DNA of 64,000 bases from Thiohalocapsa sp. PB-PSB1. GTDB taxonomy: Bacteria > Pseudomonadota > Gammaproteobacteria > Chromatiales > Chromatiaceae. Positions 9,901-17,836 of the stretch are shown here, in pieces. The notes below the pieces were generated by a model. It saw only the letters and a list, made by a program, of their open reading frames with translations. It made no database searches and was not told the origin of the DNA. Position 1 is the first letter of the stretch, and every line of letters starts with the position of its first letter. Location: the NCBI GenBank assembly GCA_016745215.1, contig CP050890.1, positions 4,650,001 through 4,714,000 of the forward strand, written 5' to 3'. The position numbers and the translations under genes were made by a program.

Positions 9901-10435
9901 TGAGGGTATAGACCGGCTTGTTCTTGCCGTGCGGTCTGAGCGTCACTTCGCCCTCTTCCGCCACAATGTTGCGCTGTCTGTCGATCAGTGCGACCTTGAA
10001 GACCTGCTTGCGAACGCCGCCGCCGTTACCGCCCTGCATGTCGAGGACAATGTTGAATTCCTCGGTCCGGCCTGCGTTATAACGCACCTTGTCCCTGGTC
10101 GTGTGAATGACCTTGCCGGCCTTATCCTTGATCCGCAGATAAATATCGGGCTTGAGATCGAAAAACAGCTCCTGGAAATCCTTGCCGGAATACAGAATCT
10201 CAAACTGGCCGTTCTCGTCGGTAATGCCCGATCCCAGGCGATCGTCAACGCACAGATCTTTGTCTAGCGCTTCTACAATTAAACTTGGTATGCCTTTATC
10301 GGTGGTCTTGGCGACCACTTTACCAAAAATTCTGAAACCACCGTCTTTTTTTATTGCCATAGCCTTTAACCTCTGTCTTTTCTTTGTGCCATAACCATCA
10401 AAATAGGACTGCCAGTTATCCGACTGTCCGCTCAT
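6938..10435 (-). CDS. S8 subtilisin-like serine protease, multidomain, no signal peptide
   Basis: 1165 residues. Order: transthyretin-like domain (about 33-130) shared with the M14 neighbour, a second beta-rich region (about 140-235), a fervidolysin-type prodomain (about 325-405), the subtilase domain with triad D452 (VHDRG), H499 (NNHGTQ) and S698 (GGTSSAAP) plus oxyanion Asn in SAGNGD, then C-terminal beta-rich domains. The triad is complete, so an active endopeptidase is likely. The N-terminus is hydrophilic with no Sec signal. The gene is the first of the operon; only 80 bases separate it from the ISAzo13 element, so its native promoter may have been displaced. Together with M14, CHAT and DUF4157 genes it looks like a proteolytic effector cassette (inference). 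Confidence 0.88.
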   Translation of the reverse strand: MSGQSDNWQSYFDGYGTKKRQRLKAMAIKKDGGFRIFGKVVAKTTDKGIPSLIVEALDKDLCVDDRLGSGITDENGQFEILYSGKDFQELFFDLKPDIYLRIKDKAGKVIHTTRDKVRYNAGRTEEFNIVLDMQGGNGGGVRKQVFKVALIDRQRNIVAEEGEVTLRPHGKNKPVYTLKYNKQARRYVIENLEPGAYDLKASAPGGLETEEQVDIGMAGGRVTVMVAEKKTPFYYQNRKRVYYEIPPKLIAVRFQRGQGPAATKSLESLPALKNLQAVPRKELPFQADLTDITVYAIKENLSDEALLKFRKAISRVQGVRDVLVPESIGEKGLVFFTSEIIVKFKPKVSKQQALEFLKKNDLEVVRGFSYSPGTYLIRSPNQVGGKLLQLANQLAESELTVYAEPNLHYTMEDDLVPADYLYSTDQWHLPLINAEDAWDITTGDHDITICVHDRGLWIDAAGNPHPDFDTTGLGWTKIHSPWDFQDMNNTTPYHPTNNHGTQCCGVATALQNNGGLGVSGLAPDCRLIPTRRYNSNSTDEQGDAYIWASGFAPENPDPAFPAPPANPADVIVSSYGSNGLALSGLMQDAFDFITTYGRGGRGCVMIFSAGNGDIDVAAREWASYEKTICVAASDNNEVRSVFNASQASNYGEEIDICAPSSGGTDAICTTDFVGNGTLAGSATPGASLDYRDTFGGTSSAAPLVAGLVGLMLSANPELTWIQVRDILRNTAVKIDAANTDADGQWLDINGDPSVTSGLAPLFSNWYGYGRIDALAAVQAAQDLVGVDILTTSDTWIMENSSDVGDVPVSAPWWSPDVWVRNLSPATDDPAHVNEHQSPIREQDNWIYINVRNRGDEDSSDVYARVLITRWAGTQYIYPDDFLPEVSPSEMPGTPMTNGSYFIDEIHIPSLPAHGMVTVNTVWPAELIPPASVTVDGITYSWADSCLLVEISPHDGPAPTGNHTWDNNNLCQKNITIVDPADDDYTLTFLAGHYMEVSDLVNLRVERKHLPANVRLYVDYVDVGLTKRVTELLGRKFEKKPDELQTCDMTFLQDTKARLECTRGGDKKTIAIRKGTRLSVPCCSVDEPVQDYPLRPAQYFGKTIFELPVAQRALAPLPRRKGEYQMVALRMEGLKNLDKGEYRIDVYQQDLRGQPHGMVNFIIRKG

Positions 10436-10515
10436 GAATCCCGGTAGGCAGAATTACCGCACCGGGCTTCAAAGTTGCTCGCTTCGCATACTGTTATAAA
10501 AAATATGACAGCTTA

Positions 10516-11891
10516 GGAACGGAAATTAGATAACTTGTGCAGCTCATCAGAAGGGAGAAGGTATAGTATCATTTTAGCCTCTGCAACCAAGCCAAACTGC
10601 TGGAGACCTAAATGGAGCGTTATTCCCCCCAAGTAGAGGAATCGATGCGTCGTTTCTATATGGGCCTGAATGAGAAAGATCGCCGTCTGTATGCAGGCTT
10701 AGAAGCCTTGAAGTATGGTCGCGGTGGTCGCGTGTATATTGCGGAGGTACTGGGTTGCAGCCGAAACACCGTAAGCAAAGGCGCGCGCGAGATGAGCGGT
10801 TTATCTGAGCGCGAGGTACACGAGCAGCTTCGCGGGGACAAAGTCGGGACCAAGCCCCGGGTGCGCAAACCTGGTGGTGGTCGTCGCCCCTATGAGCAGA
10901 CGTGGGGGCCATCGTTGGACGAGAAGTTCCTGGCGGTTCTACGCCATCATACCGCGGGCGATCCGATGGATGAAAAGGTCCGCTGGACGAACCTCACCCT
11001 GGGTGAGATTGTCGCGGCATTGCGAGAAGATCATCAGATCCAGATCAGCCAATGGGTCGTGCGCAAGCTGTTAAAAAAACATGGCTACCGTCGCCGCAAA
11101 GCGCAGAAGAAAACGACCATGAAGGACGAGATCAAACACCGCGATGCCCAATTTGAGAAGATCACGCAACTCAAAGCCGCCGATCAGGCCGCGGGCAATC
11201 CGATCGTCAGCATGGATACCAAGAAGAAAGAAAATCTTGGCAATTTTTACCGTGACGGGCAGTTGTATACCTTAGAAGCCCTGCACACCTACGACCATGA
11301 TTTCAACAGCTTTGCTGAAGGGGTCATCATTCCGCATAGCTTCTATGACATCAAGCATAATGTCGGCTACATCCAACTCGGGAATAGCCACGATACCAGT
11401 GAATTTGCCTGCGACAGTTTTCGGCATTGGTGGTGTAACCACGGTCGCCTACACTATCCCAGCGCTACCTCCATCCTGGTGCTGTGCGATGGGGGCGGGA
11501 GTAACAGTTCCCGTCACTACCTCTTTAAACAGGACTTGCAGAGCCTCGCCGATGAGCTTGGGATCGAAATTCGCATTGCTCATTATCCGCCCTACTGTTC
11601 TAAGTACAATCCCATCGAACACCGTCTCTTTCCCCATGTGACCCGTGCCTGCCAAGGCGTGATTTTCACCAGTACCGAGTTGGTCAAGGAACTCATGGAA
11701 AACACCCACACTTCAACGGGACTCAAGGCGTTCGTTCATGTCATCGATAAGGTCTATGAAACGGGGCGAAAAGTGGCGGCAGATTTCAAGCAAAACATGC
11801 GCATCCTCTTTGATACGTTTTTGCCAGCATGGAATTATCGCGCCGTTCCTGCTGCTTCTCAGGAGTGCACAAGTTAATAAATTTCTATTCC
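10516..11891 (+). mobile_element. ISAzo13-family element copy 1, 1376 bp
   Basis: The ends are related inverted repeats (GGAACGGAAATTAGATAACT against GGAATAGAAATTTATTAACT, reading inward). TTA flanks both sides (10513-10515 and 11892-11894), consistent with a 3-bp target duplication. The transposase it encodes is identical to that of the inverted copy at 13470-14845, so the two are a recent duplication. Confidence 0.88.
10612..11877 (+). CDS. ISAzo13-family transposase (copy 1)
   Basis: 421 residues. An N-terminal helix-turn-helix region (VAEVLGCSRNTVS-like, about 40-60) is followed by a DDE domain with IVSMDTKKKENLG, ILVLCDGGGSN and a C-terminal CSKYNPIEHRLF stretch that supplies the last acidic residue. 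This order is typical of the ISAzo13 group within the IS630-like superfamily. The frame is intact and GGAGACC lies just upstream of the ATG. It is identical at protein level to the inverted copy, so either copy could mobilise both. Confidence 0.9.
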   Translation: MERYSPQVEESMRRFYMGLNEKDRRLYAGLEALKYGRGGRVYIAEVLGCSRNTVSKGAREMSGLSEREVHEQLRGDKVGTKPRVRKPGGGRRPYEQTWGPSLDEKFLAVLRHHTAGDPMDEKVRWTNLTLGEIVAALREDHQIQISQWVVRKLLKKHGYRRRKAQKKTTMKDEIKHRDAQFEKITQLKAADQAAGNPIVSMDTKKKENLGNFYRDGQLYTLEALHTYDHDFNSFAEGVIIPHSFYDIKHNVGYIQLGNSHDTSEFACDSFRHWWCNHGRLHYPSATSILVLCDGGGSNSSRHYLFKQDLQSLADELGIEIRIAHYPPYCSKYNPIEHRLFPHVTRACQGVIFTSTELVKELMENTHTSTGLKAFVHVIDKVYETGRKVAADFKQNMRILFDTFLPAWNYRAVPAASQECTS

Positions 11892-13022
11892 TTAGCTTGT
11901 CCACTTTGACGCCGAGTGGAATCGACTGATAATGCGCCTGCACCACCACGACTGGGTTGTCTACGCTCAAAAACCCTTCGCCAATTACGGTGACACTTTA
12001 CCATTTACACCAATTTTCGTTGTTTCGGGTCATTCTTTTGCGAAGCGGGCCGACCTCGCTTGCCTTGACGTAGCGCCCGGCCAAGTTGCTTTTCAAGCTC
12101 GCCAAGCTTTTGATCGTCCATCAGTGGACGTCCGATGGTTTGGCCCTTGGTGAGAGCTGCCAAGTGTTCAGGATCTTCCGGCATCTCCAAGAATTCCGCT
12201 AAATTATCGACGCGATCCAGCAGGGGTCGAATAGTGACTAATCCATCGTCTTCGAACAGACAAAAGGACACCCACTTAGCTTGTCCACTTTGACGCCGAG
12301 TGGAATCGACTGATAATGCGCCTGCACCACCACGACTGGGTTGTCTACGCTCAAAAACCCTTCGCCAATTACGGTGACACTTTACCATTTACACCAATTT
12401 TCGTTGTTTCGGGTCATTCTTTTGCGAAGCGGGCCGACCTCGCTTGCCTTGACGTAGCGCCCGGCCAAGTTGCTTTTCAAGCTCGCCAAGCTTTTGATCG
12501 TCCATCAGTGGACGTCCGATGGTTTGGCCCTTGGTGAGAGCTGCCAAGTGTTCAGGATCTTCCGGCATCTCCAAGAATTCCGCTAAATTATCGACGCGAT
12601 CCAGCAGGGGTCGAATAGTGACTAATCCATCGTCTTCGAACAGACAAAAGGACACCCACTTAGCTTGTCCACTTTGACGCCGAGTGGAATCGACTGATAA
12701 TGCGCCTGCACCACCACGACTGGGTTGTCTACGCTCAAAAACCCTTCGCCAATTACGGTGACACTTTACCATTTACACCAATTTTCGTTGTTTCGGGTCA
12801 TTCTATTGCGAAGCGGGCCGACCTCGCTTTCCTTGACGTAGCGCCCGGCCAAGTTGCTTTTCAAGCTCGCCAAGCTTTTGATCGTCCATCAGTGGACGTC
12901 CGATGGTTTGGCCCTTGGTGAGAGCTGCCAAGTGTTCAGGATCTTCCGGCATCTCCAAGAATTCCACTAAATTATCGACGCGATCCAGCAGGGGTCGAAC
13001 AGTGACTAATCCATCGTCTTCG
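11891..13022. repeat. three direct 384-bp repeats containing the RAYT 3' end
   Basis: Units start at 11891, 12275 and 12659 (period 384). Units 1 and 2 look identical; unit 3 has a few substitutions and continues beyond base 13022 into the rest of the RAYT gene. Each unit carries about 230 bp of the RAYT 3' coding end plus downstream sequence including an AATTACGGTGACA motif. Short apparent reading frames repeated in these units are by-products of the duplication. Confidence 0.9.
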
Positions 13023-13462
13023 CGCCGGAAATGTGCTGGCGTGCTGGACCAGGGCCAGTCGGCAGGCGTCGCAGCTCGTTTGGCCTTCACGGGATTCAAA
13101 GCCACGTAGCGGAGGGCTGCCATCAAGTGAGCTTCATCCATTGCCACGCAGCCAAACCGCCCTTGAAACAGGTGGCCGGTTACCCGCAATCGCGCGTTGA
13201 TGTAGCCGCTATATCGACGATGCGTCTCCCCGACGGCGCGGGACAGGCCGGTCTCGTTGGAGGGTGCGAGAATCAAGTGCACATGGTTCGGCATCAGGCA
13301 GTAGGACCAGACTTCCACGCCGTTTGATCGACACTCGTTCGCTAGCCAATCTCTATAAAGCGCATAGTCGTCTTCCTTCATGAAAACTTGTTGGCGTCTG
13401 TTCCCACGCTGCGTCACATGGTGGGGGATGCCGGGAACGATGATGCGTGGGAGCCGAGACAT
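12803..13462 (-). CDS. REP-associated tyrosine transposase (RAYT, TnpA_REP type)
   Basis: 219 residues. The N-terminus reads RIIVPGIPHHVTQRGNRRQ, and the HUH motif is H60-V-H62 within PNHVHLIL. The RAYT-typical segments GHLFQGRFG and LRYVALNPVKA follow, the latter containing the likely catalytic Tyr near residue 119. These single-domain HUH nucleases process REP palindromes. A single-base change creates the stop at 12803, whereas repeat units 1 and 2 read on for about a dozen residues, so the tail is slightly shortened. ISAzo13 copy 2 has inserted a few bases upstream of the ATG, removing its original ribosome binding site. REP-like arrays near 40 and 52.8 kb are possible substrates. Confidence 0.88.
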   Translation of the reverse strand: MSRLPRIIVPGIPHHVTQRGNRRQQVFMKEDDYALYRDWLANECRSNGVEVWSYCLMPNHVHLILAPSNETGLSRAVGETHRRYSGYINARLRVTGHLFQGRFGCVAMDEAHLMAALRYVALNPVKAKRAATPADWPWSSTPAHFRREDDGLVTVRPLLDRVDNLVEFLEMPEDPEHLAALTKGQTIGRPLMDDQKLGELEKQLGRALRQGKRGRPASQ

Positions 13463-13469
13463 ACGCTTA

Positions 13470-14845
13470 GGAATAGAAATTTATTAACTTGTGCACTCCT
13501 GAGAAGCAGCAGGAACGGCGCGATAATTCCATGCTGGCAAAAACGTATCAAAGAGGATGCGCATGTTTTGCTTGAAATCTGCCGCCACTTTTCGCCCCGT
13601 TTCATAGACCTTATCGATGACATGAACGAACGCCTTGAGTCCCGTTGAAGTGTGGGTGTTTTCCATGAGTTCCTTGACCAACTCGGTACTGGTGAAAATC
13701 ACGCCTTGGCAGGCACGGGTCACATGGGGAAAGAGACGGTGTTCGATGGGATTGTACTTAGAACAGTAGGGCGGATAATGAGCAATGCGAATTTCGATCC
13801 CAAGCTCATCGGCGAGGCTCTGCAAGTCCTGTTTAAAGAGGTAGTGACGGGAACTGTTACTCCCGCCCCCATCGCACAGCACCAGGATGGAGGTAGCGCT
13901 GGGATAGTGTAGGCGACCGTGGTTACACCACCAATGCCGAAAACTGTCGCAGGCAAATTCACTGGTATCGTGGCTATTCCCGAGTTGGATGTAGCCGACA
14001 TTATGCTTGATGTCATAGAAGCTATGCGGAATGATGACCCCTTCAGCAAAGCTGTTGAAATCATGGTCGTAGGTGTGCAGGGCTTCTAAGGTATACAACT
14101 GCCCGTCACGGTAAAAATTGCCAAGATTTTCTTTCTTCTTGGTATCCATGCTGACGATCGGATTGCCCGCGGCCTGATCGGCGGCTTTGAGTTGCGTGAT
14201 CTTCTCAAATTGGGCATCGCGGTGTTTGATCTCGTCCTTCATGGTCGTTTTCTTCTGCGCTTTGCGGCGACGGTAGCCATGTTTTTTTAACAGCTTGCGC
14301 ACGACCCATTGGCTGATCTGGATCTGATGATCTTCTCGCAATGCCGCGACAATCTCACCCAGGGTGAGGTTCGTCCAGCGGACCTTTTCATCCATCGGAT
14401 CGCCCGCGGTATGATGGCGTAGAACCGCCAGGAACTTCTCGTCCAACGATGGCCCCCACGTCTGCTCATAGGGGCGACGACCACCACCAGGTTTGCGCAC
14501 CCGGGGCTTGGTCCCGACTTTGTCCCCGCGAAGCTGCTCGTGTACCTCGCGCTCAGATAAACCGCTCATCTCGCGCGCGCCTTTGCTTACGGTGTTTCGG
14601 CTGCAACCCAGTACCTCCGCAATATACACGCGACCACCGCGACCATACTTCAAGGCTTCTAAGCCTGCATACAGACGGCGATCTTTCTCATTCAGGCCCA
14701 TATAGAAACGACGCATCGATTCCTCTACTTGGGGGGAATAACGCTCCATTTAGGTCTCCAGCAGTTTGGCTTGGTTGCAGAGGCTAAAATGATACTATAC
14801 CTTCTCCCTTCTGATGAGCTGCACAAGTTATCTAATTTCCGTTCC
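13470..14845 (-). mobile_element. ISAzo13-family element copy 2, 1376 bp, inverted
   Basis: Same length and ends as copy 1, opposite orientation, flanked by TTA at 13467-13469 and 14846-14848. The sequence before insertion would have joined the RAYT upstream region directly to the toxin remnant at 14848, so the RAYT element had already truncated the toxin gene before this IS arrived. Confidence 0.9.
13484..14749 (-). CDS. ISAzo13-family transposase (copy 2)
   Basis: 421 residues, identical in sequence to the copy at 10612-11877 and equally intact, encoded on the opposite strand. The two inverted copies bracket about 1.6 kb containing the RAYT gene and its triplicated end, giving the outline of a composite transposon. 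No evidence shows the pair moved as one unit, because each copy has its own TTA duplication. Confidence 0.9.
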   Translation of the reverse strand: MERYSPQVEESMRRFYMGLNEKDRRLYAGLEALKYGRGGRVYIAEVLGCSRNTVSKGAREMSGLSEREVHEQLRGDKVGTKPRVRKPGGGRRPYEQTWGPSLDEKFLAVLRHHTAGDPMDEKVRWTNLTLGEIVAALREDHQIQISQWVVRKLLKKHGYRRRKAQKKTTMKDEIKHRDAQFEKITQLKAADQAAGNPIVSMDTKKKENLGNFYRDGQLYTLEALHTYDHDFNSFAEGVIIPHSFYDIKHNVGYIQLGNSHDTSEFACDSFRHWWCNHGRLHYPSATSILVLCDGGGSNSSRHYLFKQDLQSLADELGIEIRIAHYPPYCSKYNPIEHRLFPHVTRACQGVIFTSTELVKELMENTHTSTGLKAFVHVIDKVYETGRKVAADFKQNMRILFDTFLPAWNYRAVPAASQECTS

Positions 14846-14847
14846 TT

Positions 14848-15540
14848 AGCGACCTGCGCAAGCTGCAGAAGGCGAAACGAGGTACTTGTTGTTTCGTTGC
14901 CGGCACGCCGGTCAAGACTGCTGATGGCTATGCGAGTATTGACGACATTGACATCGGCGACTTCGTGCTCGCTCAAGACGAAGAGACGGGTCGGCAGGCG
15001 CTCAAGCCTGTTCTCGACATCATGGTTCGCCCTGCCGATGACCTGAGTGAGCCACTGTTTGCCCTAACAATAGGGAAGGCTACGGAGCGTGAAACGGTGC
15101 ATGTGACCGATGCCCACCCATTTTGGTTGTCCAAGGAACACCTCTGGGTGGAGGTCCGTGATCTTGAGGTCGGAGACACGATGCAGGGGCCATCGGGAGA
15201 AGAACTCGTGGTTTTGGCCAAGAAGCGCATAGCACAGCAGCCCACCTACAACCTGACGGTAGACGGTTACGAAACCTATTTTGTAGGTCGTCTCGAAGCG
15301 CTTGTTCATAATTGTAAATACAAGGTTCCGAAGCCAAAGGTATCAGGAAAGGTAGGGGCTAAGGACGTACCGAGCTGGGTCAAGGGAAGTCGTCCGCGCG
15401 TCGGCCAGTCTGGTAAGGACTTTGCGCGGGAAATGATGGATGCCAAATACGGTAAGGGTGGCTGGAGCGACACAGGTGCGCGTTCGGAGTTCAGCAAGAT
15501 TAAGCAGTGGGCAGATCGAGCTTTCCAAGATCCATCTTGA
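14848..15540 (+). pseudogene. polymorphic toxin C-terminal remnant: HINT domain plus C-terminal toxin
   Basis: The frame is open from the ISAzo13 edge and has no proper start. It begins with a linker and then a pretoxin-type HINT autoprocessing domain: CFVAGTPVKT (splice-junction Cys), TDAHPFWL, a VGD block and the ending ALVHNC. After HINT comes a toxin tip of about 75 residues, with GKDFAREMMDAKYG and SEFSKIKQWADRAF. This resembles tips annotated as polymorphic toxin type 17, but I give that name with low confidence. The N-terminal delivery part (RHS/filament type) is gone, so it should not be secreted. Immunity-type genes follow directly. Likely a dead toxin or a cassette for recombination. 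Confidence 0.75.
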
Positions 15541-15556
15541 CTGAGGTGATATTGAG

Positions 15557-15778
15557 ATGATGGTCTTCTCCCTTGAGCATGTGCACGTTTTCGATGACGA
15601 CAGCGAAGACGTCAAGCTGATTGGAATCTATTCAACAAAGGAAAAGGCGCAGGCTGCACGCGAACGCGTTAGCTACCAGCCCGGATTTTGCGACTCTCCT
15701 GAGGGATTCTCAATTAGTGAGATTTTGGTCGACCAGGATCACTGGGTTGAGGGGTTTGTAAGCGTAGATTCGCCTTGA
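15557..15778 (+). CDS. DUF7336-type small protein, probable immunity protein
   Basis: 73 residues, starting 16 bases after the toxin remnant with GAGGTG upstream. The sequence SLEHVHVFDD, then DVKLIGIYST and GFSISEILVD-DHWVEGF, matches the short DUF7336 family commonly found directly downstream of contact-dependent or polymorphic toxins. It would bind and neutralise the cognate toxin in the cytoplasm. Position right after the HINT-toxin tip makes it the likely cognate immunity gene (inference). There are no membrane segments. Confidence 0.7.
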   Translation: MMVFSLEHVHVFDDDSEDVKLIGIYSTKEKAQAARERVSYQPGFCDSPEGFSISEILVDQDHWVEGFVSVDSP

Positions 15779-15791
15779 GTTAATCGAGCAG

Positions 15792-16478
15792 ATGGACGAA
15801 GAGCCGCGATCGGGTGGCGATGTTAATTTACCGGACGAAAATGGTTACACGCCGCTACACTGGGCGTGCCAGGAGGGGCGTCTGGAAGCGGCAAGACTTC
15901 TAATTCAGCATGGTGCCGATATTTCTCGCGAGGATAACGACGGATTCTGCCCCCTAGAGATTTCTTCAACGAAAGGCCATGCGAAGATTGTTGCGATGCT
16001 GATAAGTCGGGGAGCCGATGTAAATCGGTCGCGGGGAGGATTCACCGCGCTGCACGCCGGCGCGGCAGCAGGGCACGAGGATGTTGTATCCGTGCTGCTG
16101 CGAAATGGGGCCGGCGTCAACATTAAGGACGATAATGGTGTTGGTCGAGCGCCACTGCATTGGGCTGCCCAAGAGTGCCTTCCGAAGGTTGCGGAATTGC
16201 TTCTGACCTCAGGGGCGGACGTGGATCCACAGGATGAGGAGGGGTTTACACCATTGGTCGTCGCTGTGGCTGAAGGTTGTCGTGAGATCGTGGAACTGTT
16301 GGTTCGAAACGGAGCAGACGTTAACATTAGAGTCTCGGGAAATGGTCATGGTACGCCGTTGCATTCTGCGGTGGCTTGGGGTCACCAAGACATAGCGCAA
16401 TTCCTGATGCAGGAAGGTGCAGATGCTACCCTTACAGACGAAGACGGCAATACCGCATTTGATATCCGCCCGTCATAG
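15792..16478 (+). CDS. ankyrin-repeat protein, probable immunity protein
   Basis: 228 residues made almost entirely of about six ankyrin repeats of ~33 residues, recognisable by repeated G-x-TPLHWA, A-x-LL and GADV motifs (for example YTPLHWACQEGR, FTALHAGAAAGH, APLHWAAQECL, TPLHSAVAWGH). No signal peptide is visible. Ankyrin proteins are a known immunity-protein class in polymorphic toxin loci. It lies 13 bases after the DUF7336 gene and before a DUF4279 gene, which supports an immunity array. Binding partner unknown. Confidence 0.8.
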   Translation: MDEEPRSGGDVNLPDENGYTPLHWACQEGRLEAARLLIQHGADISREDNDGFCPLEISSTKGHAKIVAMLISRGADVNRSRGGFTALHAGAAAGHEDVVSVLLRNGAGVNIKDDNGVGRAPLHWAAQECLPKVAELLLTSGADVDPQDEEGFTPLVVAVAEGCREIVELLVRNGADVNIRVSGNGHGTPLHSAVAWGHQDIAQFLMQEGADATLTDEDGNTAFDIRPS

Positions 16479-16487
16479 CGATTCGTG

Positions 16488-16928
16488 ATGACCATCTCGA
16501 GTGATTGCCTTGAAGTCATGAATGATGAGTTTCACGTTTGGCTCTATCTATACTCGGATACGGCCTCGGAGGGCGAGATCGAAACATTCACGGGTCTGGT
16601 GGCGAACGCGCCGCGGCGGACCCGTCAGGTCAATTATTCATCGTCCCGGCCAAAGGGCGTTCTCGGGATGCACAGCGATCGCGTGCTCGAGCTCAATGCT
16701 GGACTCGATGTTCATATGACGTGGCTTCTCGACCGAATAGAAGCGCATGCGGATGCGCTGTCGGCGTTTCTCGACGAACCTGGAAACCGCGGCGTGATCA
16801 CCGCGTATGTGGCCTCGGACAGTGACGGTGTGACCGCCTCGCTCTCTCCGTCGCTTGTTTCCCGTCTTGCGGCGACGGGGTTGCCGCTCGATTGGGTGTT
16901 CCTAGCCTATGGACCTGACGACGCATGA
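16488..16928 (+). CDS. DUF4279-type protein, probable immunity protein
   Basis: 146 residues. The central and C-terminal pattern (LNAGLDVHMTWLLDRIEAHA, then SLSPSLVSRLAATGLPLDW) matches DUF4279 proteins, which often sit in polymorphic toxin immunity arrays. I prefer the ATG at 16488 to the adjacent in-frame GTG. It is nine bases after the ankyrin gene and soluble by appearance. The toxin it would antagonise is not in the window, so it may be an orphan. Confidence 0.7.
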   Translation: MTISSDCLEVMNDEFHVWLYLYSDTASEGEIETFTGLVANAPRRTRQVNYSSSRPKGVLGMHSDRVLELNAGLDVHMTWLLDRIEAHADALSAFLDEPGNRGVITAYVASDSDGVTASLSPSLVSRLAATGLPLDWVFLAYGPDDA

Positions 16929-17032
16929 TGTATCATCTTGCTTGAGCGAGATGCAGCGAGTGGGGGCTTGTCGTGCACCGCGTGCGGCGGCTGCGGTGCA
17001 CCATACGGTCGTTTCGACCGAGGAATTTTCGA

Positions 17033-17266
17033 ATGACTATTCCTGATGAAAGGCTGACTACCGTACAACTCAGAGCGGGGCAGAAGTCTAGCGGGGAGTG
17101 GGTAATGGAGGAGGTCCGGGTGAAGCGGCTCTCGGGCCTTGATCATCCCTTGGTCCACCCAGCCCGTCAGAGGTTCGGGACCGTATTGAGAGTTGGCGGA
17201 TCCAACGTGAACGTGAGAGGCGCCGTGGTAGACGGTATTGTGAAAATCAGTGCAGCGTTTCAATGA
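17033..17266 (+). CDS. small protein of unknown function, coupled to next gene
   Basis: 77 residues from the ATG at 17033, chosen because GAGGAA precedes it by about eight bases. I do not recognise the family. The C-terminal half is beta-rich with RFGTVLRVGGSNVNVRGAVV. The stop overlaps the start of the next gene (ATGA), indicating translational coupling. It may be the tail of a toxin module or a small partner of the downstream protein; its place in the immunity array is the only clue. Confidence 0.55.
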   Translation: MTIPDERLTTVQLRAGQKSSGEWVMEEVRVKRLSGLDHPLVHPARQRFGTVLRVGGSNVNVRGAVVDGIVKISAAFQ

Positions 17267-17679
17267 CCGATAAAGGGTTTACACAGATCGAGCTCGCGGT
17301 ACTGGGGAAGTTGCTGGACAGAAGTGACTCGCTATCTTCCGCCTTGCGTGAACAGGTCCAGTATTGTCACGTAAAGAAACGGGAATCAACAGATGCCGGC
17401 TTCTTCACGGAGTTGGACGTTCCGCGGTCGGTTGTAAGACGTGCCTGTGACGCAGGGGAGAAGCTCACGCTCGGCGACGTAGAAGCAGATATCAAAGGTC
17501 TGAAAAACGGTGCCGGTTTTGTGCTTTTCGTCTCAAACGGATATCTCGATATGCTTGAGGGATTCACATATGGAGAGCCCTGGCCTGAAGGGCAGATTTC
17601 AAACTTCAAACTGTACCACAGAGAGCCCGGCAACTCGGGGGGCAGCGAGAATACTAATTCTACTGATATAGGATCGTAG
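17263..17679 (+). CDS. hypothetical protein of the immunity array
   Basis: 138 residues, overlapping the preceding gene by four bases (ATGA). Visible features are FTQIELAVLGKLL at the N-terminus, then GFFTELDVP and DIKGLKNGAGFVLFVSNGYLDMLEGFTYG. Similar proteins, as I recall, occur singly beside contact-dependent inhibition and polymorphic toxin genes, but I cannot name a family with certainty. Likely cytosolic. Coupled translation suggests it acts with the 77-residue protein. Confidence 0.6.
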   Translation: MTDKGFTQIELAVLGKLLDRSDSLSSALREQVQYCHVKKRESTDAGFFTELDVPRSVVRRACDAGEKLTLGDVEADIKGLKNGAGFVLFVSNGYLDMLEGFTYGEPWPEGQISNFKLYHREPGNSGGSENTNSTDIGS

Positions 17680-17689
17680 ATAGGAATAA

Positions 17690-17833
17690 ATGATTCAGTG
17701 TTTTCCGTTGACTGGTGGGTATACATACGACCAAGGGTTAACGGGCTTCTGGTTCAAGACCGAGGTAGATGTAGATGAGTCCTCCGCCCTATCCCAGCTT
17801 CTTGTTGAGCTCTCTAGTTATGCGAGGCTTTAG
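17690..17833 (+). CDS. 47-residue hypothetical protein
   Basis: An open frame from an ATG preceded by TAGGAATAA to the TAG at 17831-17833, ten bases after the previous stop. It has acidic, soluble composition with WFKTEVDVDE and LSQLLVELSSY. No family is recognised. Tight spacing in the same orientation argues for a real small gene or the truncated end of another immunity gene. Confidence 0.4.
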   Translation: MIQCFPLTGGYTYDQGLTGFWFKTEVDVDESSALSQLLVELSSYARL

Positions 17834-17836
17834 CTG

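Noticed and set aside
11932..12772. Repeated 73- and 127-codon frames in the 384-bp units
   Set aside because: They are chimeric readings of duplicated RAYT 3' ends and flanks, not independent genes.
10516..14845. Composite transposon moved as one unit
   Set aside because: Each ISAzo13 copy has its own TTA duplication, so two separate insertions explain the layout.
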